From Phlegmacium glaucopus (taxonomy: Eukaryota > Basidiomycota > Agaricomycetes > Agaricales > Cortinariaceae), in contig MU130569.1 of assembly GCA_015039465.1 (NCBI GenBank), positions 25,994-89,993 of the forward strand: a stretch of 64,000 bases of DNA, read 5' to 3'. Both the position numbers and the translations under genes were made by a program. The notes under the pieces are model-generated. The model had not been told where the DNA came from and did no database searches. It was given only the letters and a program-made list of their open reading frames with translations. Shown piece by piece: positions 24,035 to 36,887 of this stretch (positions within the stretch are counted from its first letter, which is position 1; every line of letters starts with the position of its first letter).

Positions 24035-25587
24035 TGTCGTCCACGAAAACGCCGGGAGGGGATGTGCTTCCGTATTAAACACCCATTTATCCAATGTGAT
24101 CGACTTGGTATCATCGAAGAGAAGGTATACATATTTTAATTAGGAACCAACTAACAAAGAAAAGAAAGAAAAAAAAGTCAACACAAATGGCTTTTCATTG
24201 TATTAAACGTGGACAAAATTAATTTTACCTTGGCATGTCGTCAACATTTGAAACACCTCCATTAACTCCATTAATACTTGCATAGCCATATTCTGCGCAT
24301 GTATATTTTTCCTCTCTATTTAACATCTCCAGTAGTCCTCCACATGATGAAAATACTCTCAACAGTCTGTCAAAAAGGGGAAAAAAACATCAGCAACCTC
24401 GAAGAAGAAAGAAGGGTCAATAAAAGAAAAGATTTTTTTTATTACCTCGGGTCTAAGATAAGCATTTGGCCATGAAGAATAATCTCATTTTCCAGCATCT
24501 TTCTCAGGCGCTGGTTCTCTCATTCCAGGTGGAACCTCACCCTATCTACCTCCCGACTCTCATTCATCAACAACTTCCATTCACCGCCTTCCTTCCTTTG
24601 GCATCATCATCTGATCAGGACCTAAACCCGTCTCCTGATCCGCATATGAAACAGCACAGGTATATGCAAGACCATGATGGATTTCTTTTTGTTTGTAGCT
24701 CAGTATCAGGGAGTGCGAATGTTCCTAAAGCGAGTGTTCCAGAGAGATAACTTCAAGGGGGTGGTCGAGTGAACCTCGTGCGATGTCGCTGGCGTAGAGA
24801 AGACCACGTGTTGGAGTTTGGTAGACGAGGTTATTCAACTTATTGATGATTTCCATTGGCTGATGTAATGTCTAAAAGTTCAATGAGTGAGAGGATGTGG
24901 CGGAATGGAAGGTTAGGCCTAAATTATACGTACATTATTTACGAGCCTTGGAATCGCCACTTTGAATCCATTGTTTGAGGTACTCGTAACCACTGTCGGC
25001 AGTAGCGCCAACGGTGAAATGTTCTATATCCAAAAGAAGTCAGAATTGAAAATAAGTTGAATTCGGGGGAAGAACTTACGACCCCTAGTTTTCCGTCTTT
25101 CATGGACCATTCGTCATGGAATAGACATTTCGTGACGTTGGCTCTATAGAACACGTCCATCGCCGTCTCGACCTAATAGCAACTGTCATCGGCCTTGAAA
25201 AAAACTGGGAAAGAAATCTAAATCCATAGCCAACCCTTTAGTCCTTAATCCCAGTCAATTTGGCAAGATACTCGAATTCAAGTTGACAAGTAGTCACCCC
25301 TGCGAAAAGAACAGTCCTTTTATTTCCATCGGGAAAGATTTCACTACTGTAAAAAAATTAGATCAAATGATGGACGAAGAGAATGATCGGATACGTACGT
25401 TTCGACATTTACAGGGTAAGCAGGGAGTCCTGATTCGGTACCGTTAAAGGCAGGAAGAAGGATTTGACCAGTTCTTTCTGCGTGGCGAAGGAGGACTGGC
25501 TCGGCGGAAAGAGCGCAGGCAGAACTGTGAATCTCGTATGCTATCCACTGCTTCCTTGGACTCGTCCCGCAGACCCATCCACATCGT
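24035..25587 (-). pseudogene. GH47 alpha-mannosidase 3' fragment, unit 1
   Basis: Homologous to the intact gene at 52249-54523, from the last exon ([15 protein letters not shown], a frame-shifted form of the FNTEAHPL region) back to part of exon 2. Exons 2 and 3 are fused by a deletion at about 25520, and several frames are broken. The fragment stops at about 25587, where chitin synthase sequence starts. Confidence 0.8.
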
Positions 25588-25675
25588 ATTGAAGGATGGC
25601 ATCGTTAGAGGGGTAAATTGTGTCAGAGCCTGAGGATGAGACGAGGTCGACGAGGCCGTCAGAAAATATGGCCAT
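25541..25675 (-). pseudogene. Chitin synthase 5' fragment fused to GH47, boundary 1/2
   Basis: ATG at 25675 opens a 44-codon frame: [17 protein letters not shown]... resembles the chitin synthase N-terminus. After AILQ it passes into GH47-derived sequence read out of frame and stops at 25541. The first five parental codons are lost and three codons are missing near the junction. Confidence 0.7.
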
Positions 25676-26725
25676 AGTTGAAGGCTTGCTAATTATGTAA
25701 TTACGCCAACTAATTAGTTAATTCATTCTCCCAGGCCACACGGACTAAAGCAAGACTAAAGTTAAAATTTAAGTATGGCTATTTGAACAAGGCTTTCCAT
25801 TTTACACCAAAAACATAAAAGAGGCTCGTGGCGAATGCTGTAGAGCGAACCATCTCTCAAAATCAATGATCATCCTCTCCTCAACCACAACGTTCAATCC
25901 CTAACCAAGTGTGAGGATCTCATTCCCCATAAGCGCCCAAATGTCACTGTGAGCTCACCGTGCTGTTGCCAGTTGCGGCAACAACGTTCGAGCCACTCAA
26001 TAGACTGGTGAATCCCTTTAACAGTCCTACCAGCTGATGTCCTGTCCAACAGCCTCAGTCTATGTCGCCCGGCCCCCAACGTTCAAGTTCATCCATTAAA
26101 AATAAGATCAAGGCCCCGCGTCAATGTGTGCTTCAAACTGTATGCTTTAGCCTGCCAGCGGTATTGGTAGCATTCATATAAATGATCCCCGCGGATTGAG
26201 GCGTGAACAACCCATCAATGTGCGACTACTAGGACAACTTCCTAAAAATCCCAAATCCAAGAAACAGCAGTAACAGACTGAGTTGACTGGGCCGTAGTAG
26301 TTCAGTGTGTAGTTCCTGAGATAGAGTGACAATCGGCGCACTGGCACCAGTCGCTAGCAGCTGCTTTTCCTCGTGCTCCCTTGTCGTGGGTCCTGGGCTT
26401 AGGACTTACAGATATGTGATGTCTGACGAATGCACGTTAACGTTGAGCCACAGTCTTGCGTGTGATATACAATTTTCATGGCAATCAAAATTAAAATCGA
26501 CCTCCGTAACCTTCGTGTTATATTTCCGACTCACAGGGGTTGTATCCTGGCAGTCCAAGAGTCGTTTTGTGGAAAATACACCCAGCCACAGCCTCAAAAT
26601 TAAATCTCGCTTTCCATTACTAGTGACTTCCAGGATGAGAAAACACCAAGAAAACACATAACCTCTGCGAGAAGTTCAATTCATCTTCCGCCATGTGTAC
26701 ATTATCTATTAATAGCTTCATCTCT
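25676..26725. repeat. Copied chitin synthase promoter / 7TM 3' spacer, unit 2
   Basis: Collinear with 21075-22358, including the words around ACTCAATAGACTGGTGAATCC and ACATATGTGATGTCTG-like sequence. No gene of its own. Confidence 0.65.
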
Positions 26726-28002
26726 CTACAACAAATCATCACTTCGTCGCAAACCACCATCTCTGCTCTCCTGACGCACAGAACCTCTCATTTCCGAAAT
26801 TGAATTCGAATTGTCATCCGACACACGATGAAAACCTCCTGCAACTTCAAGTTCTACCATGGATATCATCGAGCTCTCATCGTAGAAAGACAACCCCATC
26901 GCGACCCGCACCTGGATGATAGTAGGCGCTATTCCCTATCCAGATCCCATATCATCATCCATGTTCATCAGTAAAAACAAAAAGTACCAATTTGACTCGC
27001 ATTAACCATTTGGTGGGTCCCCATGATCATACCAACAGCTTTAGTAGCAGCCGTCGTCAGCACCAAGGCACACACAACCCAAACTATTTGGCAAGCAAAT
27101 AAGGCCATGCCAGATTCGATGACTATGAATATGATCGACCGAAGTTTACTCCCGCCAGTGGCGCCCAAAGTGTTCTTGTTCAAGGTGTTCTTGACATTCC
27201 AATACACCTTGGCAATCCTGAATGCGATCAAGCCCGTCACGAGAGCATTCACAGTTAAGGACATGAAGAGACTTGTCAGAGCCACAACTCCCCCCCATTG
27301 ATTATCAACATCTTGTATTTGTTCTAGTCCCAATGCAACGAAGTACAGCGAACCGGTGGATGATAACCAAATAGCTAGAGGCAATAAAGTTGAAGTTAGT
27401 GAATGAAAAACTAAGTTTGATCTCACGTAAGAATGCGAATGTCAAGATTGAAGGAATGATTACGACATAGATATTGCAACTCCATACAATCCAGCAACGG
27501 TAGATCTTGCGAAAGATTTGGATGAACAACAAAAAAGAACGATGATAAGGCAAGTGGTTTATGCGTACTAGGATAAATTGAGCGATAAAGTCGCAACAAC
27601 CATACAATATGACCGTAGTCACAAAAATATGGTACAATAGGGCGGTCTGCACGACTGATTAGCGCAAAGAAATTTTGTTATTGACAGTTACAGACAGAAT
27701 AATGACTCACTGGGATCATGATAAATGCTATATCACTGGCAAAAGTAGCAACAGACAAGACATATAGAGCACAGTGACAATAGAAAAGGATGTTGTTCGT
27801 CTTGTCGGTGCCTTCTTTCGATGCCTGGTATTGTAAATACATGACAAATATACCAGAATAGATTCCTGGGCCGGTGTAATATTGGACTGCTTTAGCCGGG
27901 GGAAGGAGGCTCTGAAAGGGTGTAGAAGAGATAAATTGGCGTACCACACAAGAAACCTTCGACACATAATCCAATTATGTCAACAGAAGTGATAGTAGGC
28001 AT
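26726..28002 (-). CDS. 7TM membrane protein, array copy 2
   Basis: Start ATG 28002 (MPTITSVDIIGLCVEGFLC); last exon ends at 26726. It forms a subfamily with copy 4: both have an exon of the ILYHIFVTT/ILYHVFVTT type, SSTGSLYF instead of SASGS, and GMIMG..QMVN before the last intron. The last intron starts GCGAGT instead of GTGAGT, so it needs GC-AG splicing; without it translation stops after NASQIGTFCFY and the GIAPTII exon is lost. Intron 1 (GTACGCC...GCCCAG) carries about 20 extra nt (AGGCTCTGAAAGGGTGT region). Otherwise exon layout is as in copy 1. Confidence 0.7.
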
Positions 28003-28719
28003 GAGGTCGTATCTGTCGGATGTCCTACGGTGGCCCCTCATCAGTCCTCGCTTATATATGAGTTCTAGCATAGATATAACGCCTGAAATAAAACATAAGG
28101 GTCCGCGACCGATCTTCAAGAACAAAACTGTCGCTTGTCAAATTTTTTTGGTTCAGATAACAAAAATGGTTCCGCATACGGAGTGAAAATCGCCGATAAC
28201 ATAGCTGACCATCTGGCATGTGACAAATGGCTCAGGTACGACAATCATACCCGCCACCAAACCTAAAAAAAGGCCAGCATTAGAAGAGATACTCCGGGGA
28301 GTCAGGAACATTTACAAAAGGATATAGGATTTTTTTTTTTTCGTCTTGGTGACTCTGAGGTAGTCTCCCTTATCAGTGAAAAAAACCATCATTCAGTTAT
28401 TATTGTAATTAACATTCATGGCAGTACCCATCCATCAATAGTGCGACAGTGACGGCGCCTATCAAAGGTCTTAAAGTTTCATAATAAGTACCAGGCGAGA
28501 TGGGGTTTAGCAATGATACAGATCGAGGCTGTCGTCGTTCGATCAGTGTAAGAACCGAGGGATATATGACTATGGCTTCCACTGAGTTTCTTTGGTTAGG
28601 CAAAAAACACTAGTTAGAGAAACGTACTGTGGAAGAACACGCCTATGACTTCTACACGTCATCTTAAATCAGGCCTACATGCGCAACGCAAAAATGTACT
28701 CCAAAAGCAAAAGCAACCA
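28003..28719. other. 7TM copy 2 upstream spacer
   Basis: Non-coding; carries the presumed promoter of copy 2 (minus strand). It represents the spacer without the TA-flanked insertion found in units 5 and 6 (AGCATTAGAAGAGATACTCC at about 28280). A poly-T run lies at about 28331. Confidence 0.5.
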
Positions 28720-29068
28720 AAGATTATCTTTCAATATCAAAAGTTTTTCGCTCCTCTGCCGTCCACGAAAACACCGGGAAAGGATATGCCTCCGTATTAA
28801 ACACCCATTTATCCAATGTGATCGACTATCATGGAAGAGAAGGTATACATATTGTAATGTTTCAGCTAGGAACCAACTACGAGAAGAAAAAAAGATAAAG
28901 TTAATACAAAGTAATAGGGAAATTAACATGGACATTTACCTTGGCATGTCGTCAAGTTTTAACACCCCCATTAACCCTATGAATACTTGCATAGCCATAT
29001 TGTGTACGTTCGATAGCTTGAAAAATGGCATAACCACGTTCTCTTCATTTAACATCCTCAGTAGTCCA
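28720..29068 (-). pseudogene. GH47 alpha-mannosidase 3' fragment, unit 2
   Basis: Only the last exons remain (reading back from the C-terminal exon to the exon encoding WRERGYAIFQ). It breaks at about 29068 within the CAGTAGTCCAGTAG word and continues as chitin synthase sequence. The C-terminal frame is disrupted. Confidence 0.75.
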
Positions 29069-29216
29069 GTAGGTTGGTGCATCGAACCCTGTTATAAGGT
29101 AGGTTTACACGGAAACGAGCTTCAAGGACGGCGATGGCATCGTCAGAGCCTGAGGAAGGGACGAGGTCGACGAGGTCGCCAGAATATATGGGCAGAGTAT
29201 TCTGGTTGGCAGCCAT
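29058..29216 (-). pseudogene. Chitin synthase 5' fragment fused to GH47, boundary 2/3
   Basis: ATG 29216 opens 52 codons beginning MAANQNTLPIYSGDLVDL, close to the parent ([18 protein letters not shown]). It lacks the VTIYPS codons in frame and runs through CTNLL before stopping two codons after the junction. Same junction as at 32.76 kb. Confidence 0.75.
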
Positions 29217-29777
29217 GACCGTTGAAGAAGTCTGTCGTCGCTGTCGTAAACGACGAGGAGTAAAGAAGCAAGCAGTGATACCGTTTGTGGCGTGATTATG
29301 TAATTAAGTCTAAGCTCAAAGGTCACTATGACTAAGTATTTGTTTCCTATTTTAGTTTTACACGTGACGAAGACTGCATCTCTAACGACGGTTCCCTAAC
29401 AAAACGTGAGTATCTCCATAAGCCCAAATGCCAGGCTTAGGGCTCAAATATATGTGATGTCTGACCAATGCACGTTACAATTGAGCGCCACAGTTTTACC
29501 TGTGATATACAATTTTCATTGAAATCAAAAATTCAAATCGACCTTTGATCGACCTCGATAACCTTCGTGTTACATTGCCGACAGAAAAGGGGTTGTGTTG
29601 TGGCAGTCCAAGAGTCGTTTTTTGGAAAACACGCCCAGCCACAGCCTCAAAATCAAATATCGGTTTCCAGTGCCAGCGACATCCAGATTCCAGGGTAATG
29701 AGAAAACACATAACCACTGCGAGAAGTTCAGTCTACCTTGCGCGGCTATGGTGTACATTATCGTTCTAATAATAGTT
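29217..29777. repeat. Copied chitin synthase promoter / 7TM 3' spacer, unit 3
   Basis: Shortened version of 21075-22358; the middle part containing ACTCAATAGACTGGTG is deleted. No gene seen. Confidence 0.6.
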
Positions 29778-31049
29778 TCATCTCTCTACAACATCAATAC
29801 CATCACTTCGTCGAAAACCACAATCTCTACTCTCCTGACGCACAAAACCTCCCATTTCAGAAATGGAATTCGAATTATTATCAGATACACAATGCAAACC
29901 TCCTGAAACTTTAAGTTCTACCATGGATATCATAGAGGTAGCATCGTAGAAAGACAACCCCATCGAGACCCGCATCTGGATGATAGTAGGCGCTATTCCC
30001 TAACAAGATCCAATATCATCATCAGTAAAAACAAAAAGTACGAATGTGACTCACATTAACCATTTCGTGGACCCCCTCGCTCACGTCCATAGCTTCAATG
30101 GCAGCCGTCGTCATCACCAAGGCACTCACAATCCAAGCCATTTGACAGGCTAATAATGCCATGCCAGATTCGATGACTATGAATATGATCGACCGAAGCT
30201 TGCTCCCACCAGCGGCGCCCAAGGTATTTTTGTTCAAGGTGTTCTTGACATTCCAATATACCTTGGCAATCCTGAACGCGATCAAGCCCGTCACGAGAAC
30301 ATTCACAATCAAGGACATCAAGAGACTTGTCAGAACCCCAAGTCCGCCCCATTGATTCTCAACATCTTGTATTCGGTTTTGTACCACTGCAATGAAGTAC
30401 GGCGAACCGCTAGCCGATAACCAAATGGCTGGAGGCAATAAAAGTTGAAGTCAGTTAGTGAATGAAAGCTAAGTTGACCTCACTTAAGCTTGCGAAGGTC
30501 AAGATTGAAGGAATGATCACGACATAGATATTGCGACTCCATACAATCCAGCAACGGTAGATCTTTTGAAAGATTTGGATGAACAACAGAAACGAATGAT
30601 AAGGCAGAGTGGTTTATGCGTACTAGGATAAACTGAGCGATAAAGCTGCAACAAGCATATAATACAGTGTCTGAAATCATAAAAAAGGAGTACGATGGGT
30701 CGGTCTGCACAACTGATTAGCTCCAAGGGAATTTGTTATTGAAAGTTACTGACGGAATAGTGACTTACTGGGATCATGATAGTACCTGCTATATCACTGG
30801 CAAAGGTAGCAACAGATAAAACATATAGAGCACAGTGAGAATAGAAAAGGATGTTGTTCGTCTTGTCGGTGCCTTCCTTCGATGCCTGGTATTGTAAATA
30901 CATGACAAATATACCTGAATAGATTCCTGGTCCGGTGTAATATTGGACTGCTTTAGCCGGGGGAGGGTATTAAAGAGATAAACTGGCATACCACACAAGA
31001 AACCTTCGACACATAATCCAATCATCTCAGCAGAAGTGAGAGTAGACAT
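29778..31049 (-). CDS. 7TM membrane protein, array copy 3
   Basis: Start ATG 31049 (MSTLTSAEMIGLCVEGFLC); stop at 29778. Groups with copies 1, 5 and 6 (DPSYSFFMISDTVLYACC; IWLSASGSPYF). The last intron has a normal GTGAGT donor. The C-terminus is longer than in copy 1, ending in DVVER. Intron 1 is GTATGCC to ACCAG and removes an apparent frame change. No stop lies in any predicted exon. Confidence 0.7.
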
Positions 31050-31279
31050 GAGGTCGTTGTCTACCCTCTATGGCCCACACATTAGTCCTTACTTATATAT
31101 GAGTTCTACCATAGTAAGCATAACCCCTGAAATGAACATGAAGGGTTCGCGACCGACCTTCAAGGACAGAACTGGCGCTTGTCAATTAATTTTCCGTTAG
31201 ATTAATCATTAAAAAGGGATAGGCTCCGCATATGGAGTGAAAATCGTCGACAACTTGAATACAACTGACACTTCGTAGC

Positions 31280-31540
31280 GGGACCCCGGATAATGCCAGC
31301 CCTATCTGGACAGGATTTGACGTTTAGGCCAGTCCAATTCGGATAAAAATCAGCCAAAAAGCGGAAAAGGCCAAAGTCTCAATTTGGCAAATGCCAGATC
31401 CGTTATCCGGAATGGAAATTTTGGTGGGAGGCCAGACTGAGGCCAGGTGCCATCCGGACAAAGCAGCCAGAGCGTGTCCGAACGAAAACCCCATCCTCCG
31501 AGCTCGGAATCTTACATTGTCCGGTATTTCCCGGGGTCCT
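31280..31540. mobile_element. MITE with AGGACCCCGG-type ends, unit 3 (261 bp)
   Basis: Left end GGGACCCCGGATAATGCC; right end, reverse complemented, AGGACCCCGGGAAATACCGG. Flanks CGTAGC and ATGGTAGC are a degenerate form of the 8-bp target duplication seen in units 5 and 6. No coding capacity. Confidence 0.65.
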
Positions 31541-32392
31541 ATGGTAGCGTCATGCACCCATGTGACCAATGGCTCTGGTCCAGGTACGACAATCAGTAAA
31601 CAGCCACCATCAAATCGAAAAAAAAGACAAGCATTATAAATTATAATATAAGAGAGATTGGGACCGTTTACGAAAGCATAATATGATCTATTTTGTCTTT
31701 GGAATCTGTCATTGAAAAAAAAACCTCATCCAGCTATTGGTATTTGAATTAATATACATAAAAGTGCCATTGCGACGGCCTATCAAAGTTCTTCAAGTTC
31801 CATGATAAGTATCAGGGGACAGGTTAGCAATCGAGACGTTCCCGTCCTTCGATCGGTACTAATGTAAAACCCATCATTTTATGACACTTCATGGGAGTAC
31901 CCATCAATAGTGTGCCGGCGTCTATCAACAAATTCAGTGATAAGTATCAGGCAAGATTGGATTAGCAAGGGATTAGCAACGATACAGATCAAGGCGTTGT
32001 CGTCGTTCGATCAGTGTAAGAACTGAGGATATTATATATGACTATGACTTGCACTGAATTTCTTTGGTTAGGCGAAAAAAAAAGCTTAGAGAAATCGTAC
32101 TGTGAAAGAACATGCCTGTGACTTGAAACTTCTACATGCCAAGATCCAACCGCATATATACTCCCTAAGATGTCGCACCTGGGTGTGTCAGGTTAACTAT
32201 GGTACTTAACCATGGTAACGTTCACATCAATAGTTGAAGAGAGAAGTTGTTTACAAGAACTTTCAAGCGTAGTTCTTTTTGCACTTTATGGTGTTGTTGA
32301 TTCCAAGTTCCCTTCACGCTTTTCTATAGAGTTCAACATTCATTCAACAGTCAGTCCAAAATGTGCTCGAAAAGCAAAAGCAAAAGCCACCA
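31541..32392. other. 7TM copy 3 upstream spacer
   Basis: Non-coding. It holds a partly duplicated block (about 31700-31860 and 31870-32030 both align with the 28370-28560 spacer), so the spacer itself has expanded by local duplication. Confidence 0.45.
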
Positions 32393-32755
32393 AATATTAT
32401 ATTTCAATATCAAAATATTTTCGCCCCTCCGCTGTCCACGAAAACGCCGGGAGGGGATGTGCTGCCATATTGAACACCCATTCATCCGATACGACCGACT
32501 ATCATGGAAGAGGAGGTATACATATTGTAATGTTTCAGCTAGGAACCAACTACGAGAAAAGAAAAAGAAAAAGTTAATACAAAGTAATGGGAAACTAACA
32601 TGGACATTTACTTTGGCATGTCGTCAAATTTTGAAACACCCATTAACCCCATGAATACTTGCATAGCCATACTGTAAACGTGTAACTTGTTCGATAGCTT
32701 GAAAAATGGCATAACCACGTTCTCTCTATTTAATATCCTCAGTAGTCCAGTAAGT
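32393..32755 (-). pseudogene. GH47 alpha-mannosidase 3' fragment, unit 3
   Basis: Same extent as the unit 2 fragment: last exons up to the WRERGYAIFQ exon, then chitin synthase sequence at about 32755. The C-terminal coding frame is broken. Confidence 0.75.
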
Positions 32756-32918
32756 TGGTGCATCGAACACTGGTATAAGGTAGGTCTGCACGGAAACGAG
32801 CTTGAAGGACGGTGAGGATGGCATCGTCAGAGGGGTGAATTGTGACAGAGCCTGAGGAAGAGACGAGGTCGACAATATCACCAGAAGATATGGCCAAAGC
32901 ATTCTGGTTGGCGGCCAT
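32739..32918 (-). pseudogene. Chitin synthase 5' fragment fused to GH47, boundary 3/4
   Basis: ATG 32918 opens 59 codons that follow the parent almost residue for residue ([18 protein letters not shown] ... YTSVRCTNLL), then DY and stop at 32739 in GH47 sequence. It is the best-preserved copy of the leader. Confidence 0.8.
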
Positions 32919-34166
32919 GACCGTGAAGAAGTCTGTCGTCGCTGTCGTAGGAGTAAAGAAACAAGTGATGGGTGATGATTATGTAATCAAGCCAACAAAG
33001 TAAGTAATTAATTAATTCTCAAAGGGTTGACGCGTTGACGCGTTGACGAGTCATTGTGTATGAACTATGACTATTTGGACAACGCTTCCTATTTTACACC
33101 AAAAAAGAGGCTGAGTATAAAAATACTCGTGGTGAATGCAATTTAACACCCCCCGTCTCTCTCACCTTACCTTCATACCCTCCACGACCCGAGGTTCAAT
33201 CGCTAACAAAATGTGAGTATCTCCATAAGCGCCCAAATTTAACGTCGTGAGCTCACCGTGCTGTTGGTAGTTGCGGCAACACCGTTCAAGCCACTCAATA
33301 AACTGGTGAATTCCCCCAAAAGTCCTGCCTTTCCAACAGCCTCGGTCTACGTGGCTCCCGGACATCATGACTGGCCCTCAGACCTCGGCGTTCAAGTTCA
33401 TCGATCCAAAACAAGATCGAGATCCCAGCGTTAATTTGTGCTTCGAACTGTACTCTTGAGCATTTCAGGTGTGGTGGTAGCATTCAGAGCACTGACCCCC
33501 GCGAGTTGGGGCGTGAACAACCCATCGACGTGCCACTATAAGGATAACTTCCAAAATTCCAAATCCAAGAAACAACAACAACAGACTGAGTTGACTGGAC
33601 CGTCCCCGCCTGGGCCATAGTAGTCAGTATGTAGTTCCTGGGATAGGTGAACGCCGCGCACTGGCATCAGTCACTGCTTTTCCTCGTGCTCCGTTGTCGT
33701 GGGTCCCAGGTTTAGGATTCGCATATATCATATATGTGATGTCTGACCAATGCACGTTAAAGCCAAGCGCCACACTTACTACATAGTAGCCTTGCATTGG
33801 GATAGACAACCTCTCATGAAATCGACTTCGATAACCTTTGTGTTATGTTTCCAAAATAAAATAGGTTGTGTTCTGGCAGTCCAAGAGTCGCGTTTGAACA
33901 AAACAAAAGAACACCCAGCCCCAGCCTCAATATTAAATCTCGCTTCAAGTTACCAGTGCGGCAGTGCCGGTGACATCCAGCAAAAACATTTCAGCAACAT
34001 TCCAGTCTACGAGAGAATGCTAAGTTCAAAATCAAAGATCATGGTATGAATCGTTCGTTCTTGACTTTCTAGCTCCAACTGTCCAAGGCGTGAGACTGGA
34101 AAGATATGAAACGAAGAATGGGTGGCACGTTTTGTACATTCTATTAATAGCTATCTCTCTACAACA
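32919..34166. repeat. Copied chitin synthase promoter / 7TM 3' spacer, unit 4
   Basis: Nearly full-length copy of 21075-22358, collinear from the GGGTTGACG region to the CTCTACAACATCAA words before the 7TM stop. No gene of its own. Confidence 0.7.
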
Positions 34167-35451
34167 TCAAGACTCAATATCATAACTTCGTCGAAAACCA
34201 CCATCCCTACCCTCCTGAAGGGCAGAACCTCCCACTTCCGAAATTGAATTCGAATTGTAATCAGACACACCATGAAAACCTCCTGCAACTTCAAGTTCTA
34301 CCATGGATATCATAGAGTTCTCATCGTAGAAAGACAACCCCATCGCGACCCGCACCTGGATGATAGTAGGCGCTATTCCCTATCCAGATCCAATATCATC
34401 ATCATGTTTTATCAGTAAAAAAAAGTATTAAATTTGACTCGCATTAACCATTTGGTGGGGCCCCATGATCATGCCAACAGCTTTAGTGGCAGCTGGCGTC
34501 AGCACCAAGGCACACACAACCCAAACTATTTGACAGGCCAATAATGCCATGCCAGATTCGATGATTATGAATATGATCGACCGAATTTTGCTCCCGCCAG
34601 TGGCGCCCAAAGTATTCTTGTACAAGGTGTTCTTGACGTTCCAATACACCTTGGCAACCCTGAATGCGATCAAGCCCGTCACGAGAGCATCCATAGTTAA
34701 GGACATGAAGAGACTTGTCAGAACCACAACTCCCCCCCATTGATTATTAACATCTTGTATTTGTGCTAGTCCCAATGCAAAGAAGTACAGCGAACCGGTT
34801 GATGATAACCAAATAGCTAGAGGCAATAAAGTTGAATGACAGTCAGTGAATGAGAAGCCAAGTTTGATCTCACGTAAGAATGCGAATGTCAAGATTGAAG
34901 GAATGATAACGACATAGATATTGCAACTCCATACAATCCAACAACGGCAGATCTTTGTGAAATATTTGGATGAACAACAAAAAACGAATGATGATAAAGC
35001 AAGTGGTTTATGCGTACTAGGATAAATTGAGCGATAAAATCGCAAAAACCATACAATATAATCGTAGTCACAAAAACATGGTACAGTATGGTGGCCTGCA
35101 GGACTTATTAGCGCCAAGAAAATTTGTTATTGAAAGTTACAGACAGGATAGTGACTTACTGGGAGTATGGTAAATGCTATATCACTGGCAAAGGTAGCAA
35201 TAGACAAAACATACAGAGCACAGTGGCAATAGAAAAGGATGTTGTTCGTCTTGTAGGTGCCTTCTTTCGATGCCTTGTATTGTAAATACATGACAAATAT
35301 ACCAGAATAGATTCCTGGGCCGGTGTAATATTGGACTGCTTTAGTTGGGGGAGGGAGGCTCTGAAAGGGTGTAGAAGAGATAAATTGGCATACCACATAA
35401 GAAACCTTCGACACATAATCCAATTATGTAGATAGAAGGAATAGTAGGCAT
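34167..35451 (-). CDS. 7TM membrane protein, array copy 4
   Basis: Start ATG 35451 (MPTIPSIYIIGLCVEGFLC); last exon stops at 34167 with GIAPTII preserved. Sister of copy 2: shares the GC donor (GCGAGT) of the last intron and the extra nt in intron 1. Individual changes are NVNNQ, MDALVTG, FRVAKVYW and NTLYKN. The next gene to the right is the transposon pair at 37-42 kb, and the upstream spacer is deleted between about 35505 and the CCTTATCAGT word. Confidence 0.7.
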
Positions 35452-35820
35452 GAGGTCGTATCTGTCGGATGTCCTATGGTAGCACCTCATCAGTCCTTGC
35501 TTATATCTCCCCTTATCAGTAAAAACAAACCATCATTCAGTTATTAACATTCATGGCAGTACCCATCCATCAATAGTGCGGCGGTGGCGTCGCCCGCTGG
35601 TCAAAGGTCTTGAAGTTTCGTGATAAGTATGATGGGGTTTAGCAATGGTACAGGTCGAGGCATTGTCGTCGTTTGATCAGTGTAAGAACCGAGGGATATA
35701 TGACTATGACTTGCACTGAATTTCTTTGGTGAGGCAAAAACCACTAGTCAGAGAATCGTACTGTGCAAGAACACGCCTGTGACTTCTACACATCATCCTA
35801 AATCAGGCCAATACTCCTAT

Positions 35821-36887
35821 GGGAAAAATCGAGATTGACATGTACACACAGATATGAAGAAGTCAGCGCATATCAGTCCATCAGCTTTTTTTTGGGGGGG
35901 AGTTGACATGTTTCAGTAATCAATTATATTATTGTATGATGAAAATGACCGCCTTGATGAAAAGACCGCCATGATGAAAAGACCACCTTGATGAAAAAGA
36001 CCACCACTGACGGGAATGATTAACGCTGTCAAGTAAGACAATAGGCCAGCGCTGATGGGAATAATCATTAATCATTACTGACAAGATAAATCAATACTGA
36101 TGGGAATAATCAATAAGTTACAACCACCTAGTCTGCATGTAGTCGCGCCCACCAAACCGTACTAAAACCAAACTGATCACGTGTTGCTTCCCACGTCCAA
36201 CGTGTCTTCTAATTAATGCCTCTGTTCTCTTATCGTAGACGCGTTATCCATCGTTATGTGCGGTACATAAGCTGGCCATAAGCCCAATCCAAGTCATCGT
36301 GCAAGAAAACAAAGAAATGGGTTAATTTATGATTTTCGGCATCAGTTAAAGCTACGGAATTGTTGCCTAGAGATGTATTTGGGTGATTGGCAGGATTTAT
36401 ATCGAGTTCAGATGCCGTTGTCGTCGATAATAGCCGCGGTGCACTACCAATAGAGGGGCCAGCAATTTTCCAAGGTCTTTTTAGGGGCTAGAGTATCTGG
36501 GTTTTCGTCATTTGGCCGTTTTTTGGTCCGTTTTTCTGGCCGGAGTACGTAATTTCATTTGGAGCTTGCTGGGGTCGATGAAACAAGTGTGGTGAAGTTG
36601 GGCGGGGTGTGAGCAGCTGCTGTGCCATAGTGTTGGTATATATGTTTGTTGCCAGGTAGTAGGGAATGGTGATGCTGTATCCCGAAGAGAAGTTTCTTAA
36701 ATGTGTTTTAGATGCATATTGGAATGTTTCGTTGTGCGATAGAGACCAAAACACCATTGAATTCTCAATAATCAAACGACGCGTCCCTGTTCAACTAGGT
36801 CACGTGATATTTTAGTACGGCGCGACTAAGACTCCATATGAAGGAGATCGACTCATCATCAACTGATAGTTTACGAAGTCTGCCTAC
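35821..36887. other. Unassigned sequence between 7TM copy 4 and the CxC5/CxC6 element
   Basis: It does not align with the other units. It holds a short tandem repeat of GATGAAAAGACCGCC-like units (35938-36010), two copies of a TGATGGGAATAATCA word (about 36053 and 36098), and a minus-strand open frame of 95 codons (36488-36775) with no recognisable domain. At about 36888 array-type sequence returns (CCACCATCAAATTTTAAAA), so this block is a separate insertion or rearrangement. Confidence 0.4.
35938..36010 (+). repeat. Short tandem repeat, unit about 18 bp
   Basis: Four imperfect copies of a unit like TTGATGAAAAGACCGCCA. Confidence 0.7.
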
